From NCBI GenBank assembly GCA_945874095.1, contig CAMCFM010000336.1:1-5466 (forward strand): 5,466 nt of DNA, in the 5' to 3' direction. Below the pieces are notes generated by a model that did no database searches, was not told the DNA's origin, and saw only the letters and a list, made by a program, of their open reading frames with translations. Shown here one piece after another: positions 1-5,466 of this stretch (position 1 is the first letter of the stretch; each line of letters opens with the position of its first letter). The DNA comes from Candidatus Kuenenia stuttgartensis (GTDB lineage: Bacteria; Planctomycetota; Planctomycetia; Isosphaerales; Isosphaeraceae). The position numbers and the translations under genes were made by a program.

Positions 1-1
1 C

Positions 2-343
2 AACGTCGGCACATTAGAAGAGGGCCTGCGAACGATCATGACGAGTTGGAAGTCGATTGCAAGTGGAATAAGTTTCAACTCGGTGAACAACAATATCAGC
101 ACGGTATCCGCAGGCCAATATCGCCTGATTGGCGACACCAATCTGTCGAACACTTACCTTTATCAAACGGTGTTTAATGATAACGCCACAGACAGAATGA
201 CAGATATTGCATCTTCGACAACTCCAAACTGGTTCTTTGCGACCGAACGCGTGACTCAGGGTAACGATGTTATACTGGCCGGGACGACATTTAACGTGTC
301 GAAGAAGACGGTGACGAGCAAGGCAGGCCGGACGGCACGTTGA
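2..343 (+). CDS. C-terminal part of an unrecognised protein (5' truncated by window edge)
   Basis: The frame is open from base 2 to the TGA at 341-343, giving 113 residues; the start lies upstream of the window. An ATG at 38-40 exists, but the frame is already open before it (beginning NVGTLEEGLRTI), so I treat it as internal. The visible part is rich in Ser, Thr and Asn, has no membrane segment and no cysteine, and ends in a basic tail (SKKTVTSKAGRTAR). That composition suits a secreted or surface-exposed protein, for example a pseudopilin-like or extracellular protein, but I recognise no motif and assign no function. A strong hairpin follows 40 bases after the stop, which supports this being the true end of a transcribed gene. 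Confidence 0.6.
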   Translation, partial: NVGTLEEGLRTIMTSWKSIASGISFNSVNNNISTVSAGQYRLIGDTNLSNTYLYQTVFNDNATDRMTDIASSTTPNWFFATERVTQGNDVILAGTTFNVSKKTVTSKAGRTAR

Positions 344-382
344 TGCCGTTGTGATAGAAAGTTTCTGAAATGTTGGTGGTGT

Positions 383-426
383 AAAAGCTGGAGAACCTTT
401 GTGAATTGCAAAGGTTCTCTGCTTTT
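383..426 (+). terminator. Probable intrinsic terminator of the upstream gene
   Basis: A perfect 11-bp stem (391-401 with 409-419, GAGAACCTTTG / CAAAGGTTCTC) closes a 7-base loop. It is extended by an outer AAAAGC / GCTTTT pairing (383-388 with 421-426) across a small asymmetric bulge. The 3' arm ends in only four T, so the U-tract is short. The location 40 bases after the stop codon at 343 fits a terminator. Since no minus-strand gene ends here, it most likely serves the plus-strand gene. Confidence 0.7.
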
Positions 427-579
427 CAGTCCAAATAGAAAGCGAGAAAGTGCGAGTCGATGAAACGTAGTTACCGTTCCGTTCTATTTTTCGGCATAGA
501 AATTGCCTTCTTTGTTCTTTTCGATCTTTTGGATTTGGTTATTTTCTCGGTTTATAAAAAAAAGTCTTCGCCCGTTTCA

Positions 580-1031
580 ATCCCGAATTACTCTGAATGC
601 GCCAGGCTTTGAAAAGAGTTGGAAGAATGTCGATCTTCTGAGTTTCAACCGAAGTCCGAATGATATACATCACTTTCCAGTGAAGCCTCATCTTCAATCT
701 TTATTGTGTCACGCTTATCGCTGAACCTATTTTCGCGTCAATCAAGCTGGAAGTGCTTGACCACCTTGTATCGCCCCAAAACTTTGCCCACACGCAAGCC
801 ATTTTGATCCAGCCCATACAAAGGTCTTCGTGCCCGGCTTGACGTCGCCACGACCTTCTCTAAATCCTTCTCGGTTTCTCACGATGATGCTTCCGTTTTT
901 CGACCAGAGTTGGGTTACGACACACCAAAAGTCAAAAGTCTTTCGCCAGGATAGACTTCAGATCTGATTTCTGCTCCATTGAGGCGTGAGCCAGTGGTGG
1001 CCACATGTACTGCCTTTTTTCTTCTTGGCAT
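580..1031 (-). pseudogene. Decayed IS1634-family transposase remnant (multiple frameshifts and stops)
   Basis: Read on the minus strand, pieces resembling the middle of IS1634-family (DDE) transposases follow one another in family order but in changing frames. Piece 1 runs from ATG 1031 to TAA 915 and contains AEIRSEVYPGERLL (974-933). Piece 2 (about 931-875) contains LLVCRNPTLVEKRKHHREK. Piece 3 (878-663) reads ETEKDLEKVV, then GLRVGKVLGRYKVVKHF, a TGA at 740-738, then ENRFSDKRD and IKIEDEASLESD. Piece 4 (about 667-629) reads YIIRTSVETQKID, and piece 5 (about 612-580) SKPGAFRVIRD. From memory, intact members run PGERLxVCRNPxLAEERxxKRE, ATExDLE, GxxVGKVxxRYKxAKHF, FSxxRD, IAAEAALDGIYVIRTS, ERAFRxLK. 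Four frame changes and several stops mean no functional product. Most of the catalytic N-terminal half is missing. The family assignment is from pattern memory and was not searched. Confidence 0.78.
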
Positions 1032-1197
1032 AAAACTCTTCTATAGGACTTACCACAAAACAGGTAAGAGTGAAAAACGAGATTTTAGTGGATAAAAATT
1101 TAAGATGTCAGGCAAGCAGAAGATCTTGTGCGACCAAGTGTATAAGTGAAAAGAACTGCCTTTTTCTCTTAAAAAGTATGGTTTAGAGGGTTATCAG

Positions 1198-1238
1198 AAA
1201 AAAAGCAGGAGGTGCATCCAGGATTCACCTCCTGCTTT
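1198..1238 (-). terminator. Intrinsic terminator of the PpiD/SurA-like gene
   Basis: A perfect 13-bp inverted repeat (1202-1214 with 1226-1238, AAAGCAGGAGGTG / CACCTCCTGCTTT) encloses an 11-base loop that can itself pair partly (ATCC / GGAT). Read on the minus strand, the GC-rich stem is followed at once by seven T (complement of the A run at 1198-1204). It lies 30 bases after the stop codon of the minus-strand gene at 1269. This is a classic Rho-independent terminator with clear direction. Confidence 0.92.
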
Positions 1239-1268
1239 AGATTTTAGATTCAGGAAAGTATCTGGAAA

Positions 1269-3356
1269 TCAGGACTTCTTCTTCGATTTATTATCGCGTT
1301 CTGAAGGTGGGATCCAGTCTTCGGCGAGGCCGGCTTTTTTCCGGAGCTCTTTCATCCAGCTTTCACGGCCTTCCATTTCGGAATCAGCCATGGCGGATCG
1401 TACCAGACGCAGGAATGGGCCGGTGGGGCCGTAAAGCTGTTCTGGTGTGACCGTTTTGCGTGCCCCAAGGCTCATCACATAATAAGTGTTTGTGGTGGCG
1501 TTGGGCTGGACAATCACTTGTTTGTCCGTCAGGTTGAAAGCCGCTTCCATCAAGGCTTTACCAGGCTCGGAGAGCTCGGCGAACTGATTTTCACGTGATG
1601 GAAGGCCAGAGATCCCAGTGGCGACTTTGGCTGTCGGTGCTGTGACAATCAGGTTGAGTTTGGCCGTGGATGATTCCACTTTCAGACCACCAGCATTCTT
1701 GGAGGATTTGTCGGCAAATTCCTGAGCGGCTTTCTGAGCAAGTGACCGCGCTTTTTCGAGCTTCCAGTATGCGACAACAGCAGGCTTTGCTTCGTCGAAA
1801 GTAGGAACCCGGGCAGGTTCGTCGGCAATTTTCCAGATCGAATAGCGGCGACCAATGATCGTCGTAAACGATGTGGCGTCAAAGCTCTTGAACGTATCAG
1901 CGAAGATTTCGGTGGTGAAATTCTCGCCAAGGTCTCCAATTTCTGTGCCCAAACGAGCATCAGCGATGGCACCAAGGGCCAGCACTGCGTCGGGGGCTGT
2001 GGCTTCCTCTTTCGAGATCAGGCCAGTTTTCTCATAAGTCAGTTCAAGCTTTTTAACGGCGTCGACCAGAGGCTTTGAGTCGTAGGCTGGCAGAGGCTTG
2101 TTGCCTGGCTGACCTTCATCACGAGCGGCTTCGTTGTCTTCTTCCACAGCCAGAATCCGGTCAGCGAACGGGTTCATGACCTCTTCGCGGACCTGACTGA
2201 ATTTCTGGTCGATTTCTTCGCGGGCCTGTTCACGAGCCAGTTCTTCCACAAGGGATGAACGAACTTCATCTAGAGGACGGAAGCGTGGCCCTTCTGCTGG
2301 AGCAGCAGGGGTTTGAGCATCGGCAGCACCTTTGGGTGTGAGCTTGGCGTCGGCGTCTCCCGCGAACAAATCTTGAGGCAACGGACTGAGCTTCAGTCGT
2401 TCTTCAGGGGTGAGCGGAGGTAGGCTGAAATCGGCTTCTTTGCGGCTCTCGTAGGCTTCTTTGACATTTTCGTCGGTCATTTTGGCTGTGAGTTTGGCAA
2501 CGATTGCGTTGGTGTCGGCAGAGACGGCTTCGACCTGAACCCGTCGAGGGATCTTGAAAGCTGGAGCGGCTACAGTCCGGTTTGGCTCAATCTGGCTGCC
2601 TTTTTCGTAAAGGGCTTTCAGATCGGCGTCAGATGGTTCTCCGGCCTGAGCCAGATAGGCATCGACGGGGAACGCAACGGCATTGATGGAAACGGTTTCC
2701 GCTTCGGATTTGAAATCTTCGTAGACATCCAGGGGGCTGATTTCGGTGGCCCCACCGAGGGTTCGGACCTGAAGCAGGCGAAGCTGGTTGCCGATGGCAT
2801 TCAGCAAGGTTGCGTCAGGGATCCTGGTGGTGAAGAATGTCTGGTATGTTGCGTCTAGATCAGCAGTTGTGACGGCTCCGATCCGATCGCGGAAGGTACG
2901 CATGGTGACTTCCGAACCGGCCAGACCGAGGCTTTGCAGGAGGATCTGGATAGGGGCTTCACGAAGCCATGTTTTAGTGGATTCGGTATCGATTGGGATT
3001 CCCAGCCGATCCGCTTCTTTTTCGAGGATCAGGGCATCCACGATCGATCGATCGTCGGTTGGTCCGAAGATGGATTGAGGGACGGGGAGCCCAATTTGAG
3101 CTGTGGCAAGTTTCAGGCTCAGGACTTTTGTTACGAAGTCGTTGGCGAAGGCACGCTGGTTGGCCATTTCACCAATTTGGCTGGCTTTGACATCCAGACC
3201 ATGAATTTTAGCGATGACTTCGTCGTTGTTCACGCCGCTGGGTCGTGAACCGAGGTAATTCATCAGACTGTCTGACACGACGAAGGCAAACATCGCCATC
3301 AGGGCGAAAACGGCCAACATTGGGCGCTGATAGCGGCGAAACGTCTCAAACGGCAT
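1269..3356 (-). CDS. Membrane-anchored SurA/PpiD-like periplasmic folding protein
   Basis: This intact 695-residue protein probably acts as a chaperone or peptidyl-prolyl isomerase-like factor on the outer face of the cytoplasmic membrane. A short basic N-terminus (FRRYQRP) precedes one hydrophobic segment at about residues 13-28, with no obvious signal-peptidase site, so it reads as an N-in signal anchor as in PpiD. Residues about 44-180 look like a SurA N-terminal chaperone domain, including DALILEKEADRLGIPID (107-123). Residues 222-310 resemble the PpiD stretch leading into a parvulin fold. An Ala/Pro-rich acidic linker (about 332-360) and a charged, probably coiled-coil helix (362-392) follow. 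Residues 470-550 resemble the second half of a parvulin region plus a helix (KARSLAQKAAQEFADK). The C-terminus is lysine-rich. I do not see a canonical parvulin HILV-type strand or GGDLG motif, so isomerase activity is doubtful. ATG 3356 has GAGG (3364-3367 on the plus strand) seven bases upstream. It is transcribed alone, divergent to topA. Confidence 0.85.
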   Translation of the reverse strand: MPFETFRRYQRPMLAVFALMAMFAFVVSDSLMNYLGSRPSGVNNDEVIAKIHGLDVKASQIGEMANQRAFANDFVTKVLSLKLATAQIGLPVPQSIFGPTDDRSIVDALILEKEADRLGIPIDTESTKTWLREAPIQILLQSLGLAGSEVTMRTFRDRIGAVTTADLDATYQTFFTTRIPDATLLNAIGNQLRLLQVRTLGGATEISPLDVYEDFKSEAETVSINAVAFPVDAYLAQAGEPSDADLKALYEKGSQIEPNRTVAAPAFKIPRRVQVEAVSADTNAIVAKLTAKMTDENVKEAYESRKEADFSLPPLTPEERLKLSPLPQDLFAGDADAKLTPKGAADAQTPAAPAEGPRFRPLDEVRSSLVEELAREQAREEIDQKFSQVREEVMNPFADRILAVEEDNEAARDEGQPGNKPLPAYDSKPLVDAVKKLELTYEKTGLISKEEATAPDAVLALGAIADARLGTEIGDLGENFTTEIFADTFKSFDATSFTTIIGRRYSIWKIADEPARVPTFDEAKPAVVAYWKLEKARSLAQKAAQEFADKSSKNAGGLKVESSTAKLNLIVTAPTAKVATGISGLPSRENQFAELSEPGKALMEAAFNLTDKQVIVQPNATTNTYYVMSLGARKTVTPEQLYGPTGPFLRLVRSAMADSEMEGRESWMKELRKKAGLAEDWIPPSERDNKSKKKS
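3040..3055. repeat. 16-bp perfect palindrome with three overlapping CGATCG
   Basis: The sequence ACGATCGATCGATCGT equals its own reverse complement and carries GATC three times at 4-base spacing. It lies inside the minus-strand gene, where it encodes part of TDDRSIVDA, so it can arise from ordinary codons. It may be a coincidence, or a cluster of methylation sites if the host has a GATC methylase. Confidence 0.35.
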
Positions 3357-3403
3357 ACGGCGACCTCATGTGGCGGACGCTGGATTTGGAAAATTCCGAG
3401 CAA

Positions 3404-3427
3404 GTTCGGTGTATCCTTGAACCGAAC
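3404..3427. repeat. Operator-like inverted repeat in the divergent intergenic region
   Basis: The perfect 7-bp arms GTTCGGT (3404-3410) and ACCGAAC (3421-3427) are separated by 10 bases, so arm centres lie 17 bases apart, close to two helical turns. It sits 48-71 bases upstream of the minus-strand gene's start codon and 64 bases before the candidate topA -35 box. It could be a binding site for a dimeric regulator or a small hairpin in the leader of the minus-strand transcript. The 5' arm can alternatively pair with CCGA at 3396-3399. Confidence 0.45.
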
Positions 3428-3490
3428 AAAGTAGCCAATTTTCTTGGAAAAGGCAAGTCAAAGCTACGACATGTTTCAAAACAGTCCCTC

Positions 3491-3517
3491 TTGACACGAT
3501 CTGATATAGTGGATAAT
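3491..3517 (+). promoter_or_regulatory. Candidate sigma70-type promoter for topA
   Basis: A perfect TTGACA (3491-3496) is followed after 15 bases by GATAAT (3512-3517), which matches TATAAT at five of six positions. The spacer is two bases shorter than the 17-base optimum. Initiation would fall near 3524, giving a leader of about 165 bases before the GTG at 3688. I saw no better candidate closer to the gene, but planctomycete promoters are poorly characterised. Confidence 0.5.
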
Positions 3518-3610
3518 CCTCCAAAGTAACGCCTCAAGCGAATGGATGCCTGACCTCTGGTTGATTCCCGATTGACCGTTTCGACTCATGGCATTCCTTG
3601 TAAGTGAGAA

Positions 3611-3657
3611 TGATCTTGATCGCATATCCGCTTGGGGTATGCGAGATGGCAAGATCA
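3611..3657 (+). promoter_or_regulatory. Two-part hairpin in the topA leader
   Basis: The outer stem is TGATCTTG (3611-3618) with CAAGATCA (3650-3657), eight perfect pairs. The inner stem is CGCATA (3621-3626) with TATGCG (3638-3643), extended by a T-G and two C-G pairs around the loop GCTTG (3630-3634). An asymmetric internal loop (AT against AGATGG) separates the stems. No T run follows, so it is not a plain terminator. It ends 15 bases before the ribosome binding site of topA, so it could affect translation or mRNA stability, or extrude as a cruciform in supercoiled DNA. No known riboswitch class is recognised. Confidence 0.5.
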
Positions 3658-3672
3658 AGGCCCCTTCAGAAC

Positions 3673-3678
3673 AGAAGG
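3673..3678 (+). promoter_or_regulatory. Ribosome binding site fixing the GTG start of topA
   Basis: AGAAGG lies nine bases before the GTG at 3688-3690. An in-frame TAA at 3679-3681 rules out any upstream start, and the next in-frame start codons (GTG 3814, ATG 3943) have no comparable site. GTG 3814 would remove most of the basic tail, and ATG 3943 would also remove the Toprim glutamate. The site therefore decides the start. Confidence 0.8.
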
Positions 3679-3687
3679 TAAGTCATC

Positions 3688-5466
3688 GTGGCTCGAAAGA
3701 AAGCCGAATCCGATTCGGCAACTCCGAAACGTGTTTCCAAGTCGCCAAAGAGTGCGACCAAAACTGGTGCAAAAAAAACAACTGCTTCGAAAGCCCGAAC
3801 GACGAAAACCGTCGTGAGTTCGGAATCCGACGAGGCGCCAGTCAAAGGTGGTCGAGTCCGGGACCTGGTGATCGTCGAAAGCCCTAAAAAGGCAAAGTCA
3901 ATCAATAAGTTTCTGGGAAGCGGCTTTATCGTAAAAGCCAGCATGGGGCACGTCCGCGATCTGCCCAAGCGTAAAATTGGTGTCGACGTAGCCAATGGCT
4001 TCGAACCGACTTACGAGATTATGCCTGGCAAAAAAGAAACCGTCGATGACCTTCGCAAAGAGGCCAATCGTGCCCGAATGGTCTACATGGCGACTGACCC
4101 CGACCGCGAAGGCGAAGCCATCGCCTGGCACCTCCAGGCCGCCCTTGGTGTGCCCGATGAACGGGTGCGACGGGTGAAGTTTTATGAAATCACCGAAAAG
4201 GCTGTCAAAGAAGCCTTTAATCACGCCAGCGACATCGACATCGACAAAGTCAATGCTCAGCAGGCACGGCGATTTCTCGACCGATTTGTCGGCTACGAAC
4301 TTTCTCCACTTTTGTGGAAAAAAGTCACCCGGAACCTCTCGGCCGGTCGCGTTCAATCGGTGGCCGTAAGGCTGATTGCCGAGCGTGAGAAAGAAGTTGC
4401 GGCGTTTGTCTCTGAAGAATACTGGAAGGTGACAGCCACTCTGGCACTGACCAGCGATGTCGCGAAACAAGTGGCCCAGGCACTGTCAAAGCAGAAGGCT
4501 CATGCGGAAGAAGTCGAGGCGACGGATGACGATGAAATCATCGAAGCCAGGCCGAAGTACGAACTGCCTGAATCCGCTTTTGATTCGCTCCTCACGGAAT
4601 GGCAAGGCAAGTCGGCTAAAATTGCGAACGAGGAGCAGGCCAAACTGATCTTGGAGACTTTGACAGCGTCGCCGTGGTCCGTGGCATCGGTGGAGCAGGA
4701 AGATCGACTCGACCGACCTGACGCCCCCTTCAAAACCAGTACGCTGCAACAGCAGGCCGCCATCAGGCTGCGCTGGTCGGGCAAAAAGACCATGAAAATT
4801 GCCCAGGAACTTTATGAAGGGATCGATATCGGCGGCGACGGCCCCGTGGGTTTGATCACCTATATGCGTACCGACAGTCTGAGAGTCAGCGACGACGCCG
4901 TAAAGGGCGTTCGTGAGCATATCAACACCAAATATGGGCCGAGATATGTGCCTGATAAGGCCAATCGGTTCGCTGCAGGGAAAATGGCTCAGGAGGCCCA
5001 CGAAGCCATCAGGCCAACCGAGTTGCAGTACGACCCAGAGAGCGTGAAATCGAATCTATCTGTGGATCAATACAAGCTTTATGCACTTGTGTATAAGAGG
5101 TTTGTGGCGAGCCAGATGACTCCGGCCATGTTTGCCGTGACCAATGTCAAGATTCAGGCTGGGCCGGGGGTGTTCAGTACCCAGGGCAAGATTCTGAAAT
5201 TTGACGGTTATCGTAAAGTACTGGCACCGGCTTCAAGGCAGGAAGATTCGCTGCTGCCTGATCTTAAAGTGTCGCAGTCGCTGTTTCCGGCCCGGGTCAA
5301 TCCGACTCAGCACCACACGCAACCGCCTCCACGGTTCAGCGAAGCCACTCTGATCAAGGCTCTTGAAAAGGAAAGTATTGGCCGCCCCAGTACTTACGCG
5401 CCAATTATCCAGACCATTCAGGCTCGTGGATATGTGGAACAAAAGGAACGCCGGTTCCATGGGACT
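3688..5466 (+). CDS. topA: DNA topoisomerase I, type IA (3' truncated by window edge)
   Basis: TopA relaxes negatively supercoiled DNA by cutting one strand through a 5'-phosphotyrosine link, passing the other strand and resealing. The frame is open for 593 codons from GTG 3688 to the last base of the window. Residues 1-58 form a Lys/Ser/Thr-rich low-complexity tail. The Toprim domain begins at LVIVESPKKAKS (60-71), with the catalytic Glu64; the acidic triad motif TDPDREGEAIAWHL (136-149) supplies Asp137, Asp139 and Glu141. SAGRVQSVAVRLI (218-230) is the conserved domain IV motif. The catalytic tyrosine is Tyr392 in GLITYMRTDS (388-397), with Arg394 beside it. EAHEAIRPT (436-444) and IGRPSTYAPII (564-574) are also family hallmarks. 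Every key residue is present and there is no frameshift, so the enzyme should be active. The C-terminal DNA-binding part, often zinc-ribbon or related repeats in bacterial TopA, lies outside. An acidic stretch at about 272-287 looks like a lineage-specific insertion. Confidence 0.97.
   Translation, partial: MARKKAESDSATPKRVSKSPKSATKTGAKKTTASKARTTKTVVSSESDEAPVKGGRVRDLVIVESPKKAKSINKFLGSGFIVKASMGHVRDLPKRKIGVDVANGFEPTYEIMPGKKETVDDLRKEANRARMVYMATDPDREGEAIAWHLQAALGVPDERVRRVKFYEITEKAVKEAFNHASDIDIDKVNAQQARRFLDRFVGYELSPLLWKKVTRNLSAGRVQSVAVRLIAEREKEVAAFVSEEYWKVTATLALTSDVAKQVAQALSKQKAHAEEVEATDDDEIIEARPKYELPESAFDSLLTEWQGKSAKIANEEQAKLILETLTASPWSVASVEQEDRLDRPDAPFKTSTLQQQAAIRLRWSGKKTMKIAQELYEGIDIGGDGPVGLITYMRTDSLRVSDDAVKGVREHINTKYGPRYVPDKANRFAAGKMAQEAHEAIRPTELQYDPESVKSNLSVDQYKLYALVYKRFVASQMTPAMFAVTNVKIQAGPGVFSTQGKILKFDGYRKVLAPASRQEDSLLPDLKVSQSLFPARVNPTQHHTQPPPRFSEATLIKALEKESIGRPSTYAPIIQTIQARGYVEQKERRFHGT

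Noticed and set aside
503..724. 73-codon plus-strand frame starting with TTG
   Set aside because: It has no ribosome binding site, no recognisable product, and runs antisense across the transposase remnant, whose minus-strand reading is far more protein-like.
1049..1068. Short inverted repeat CTTACC / GGTAAG next to the transposase remnant, considered as an IS end
   Set aside because: Only six pairs, no matching copy on the other side of the remnant below 580 and no target-site duplication seen.
1236..1249. Tandem repeat of TTTAGAT, two copies
   Set aside because: Only two 7-base copies in AT-rich sequence between the stop codon and the terminator; no evidence of a role.
2934..3248. 104-codon plus-strand frame opposite the PpiD/SurA-like gene
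   Set aside because: Antisense of the coherent 695-residue minus-strand protein, no ribosome binding site.
3588..3887. 99-codon plus-strand frame starting with ATG before topA
   Set aside because: No ribosome binding site, overlaps the topA start in another frame, and the product has no family-like pattern; the topA frame explains the region.
3898..4470. 190-codon minus-strand frame inside topA
   Set aside because: It is the antisense of conserved topA codons (Toprim and domain IV motifs); long open antisense frames are common opposite conserved GC-biased genes.
4486..5001. 171-codon minus-strand frame inside topA
   Set aside because: Antisense shadow of the topA segment that includes the catalytic tyrosine; no independent start signal.
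1..5466. CRISPR array, retron, toxin-antitoxin pair, tRNA or other novel defence system
   Set aside because: No spaced direct repeats, reverse transcriptase, paired small genes or tRNA-like cloverleaf could be seen; the region is two conserved genes, one partial gene and a transposase scar.

Overview
The window looks like a piece of a planctomycete chromosome of moderate G+C. This rests on recognition, not on a search: a topA gene whose product has a lysine/serine/threonine-rich N-terminal tail, lying divergent to a long PpiD/SurA-like membrane-anchored protein, plus the general style of both proteins. No rRNA, tRNA or CRISPR array is visible.

Layout. Bases 2-343 (+) are the C-terminal end of an unrecognised protein whose start lies outside the window; a strong hairpin at 383-426 probably ends its transcript. 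Bases 427-1197 contain no intact gene. About 580-1031 on the minus strand is a badly decayed transposase: pieces recognisable as the middle of an IS1634-family DDE transposase follow one another in the right order but in different frames and with internal stops. Bases 427-579 and 1032-1197 are AT-rich and hold nothing further that I can identify; I found no terminal inverted repeats or target-site duplication for the element.

Bases 1269-3356 (-) encode an intact 695-residue protein with an N-terminal membrane anchor and a SurA/PpiD-like periplasmic chaperone layout. It is followed by a textbook intrinsic terminator at 1198-1238. Bases 3357-3687 form a divergent intergenic region with an operator-like inverted repeat (3404-3427), a sigma70-type promoter candidate facing topA (3491-3517) and a large two-part hairpin (3611-3657) just before the topA ribosome binding site. 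From the GTG at 3688 to the window end, one uninterrupted frame of 593 codons encodes DNA topoisomerase I (topA), with all catalytic motifs present; its C-terminus lies beyond the window.

The two intact genes do not obviously share a pathway: one is envelope protein folding, the other DNA supercoiling. They share only the upstream region. I do not see a convincing previously undescribed system. The most informative observations are the transposase remnant and the structured topA leader.
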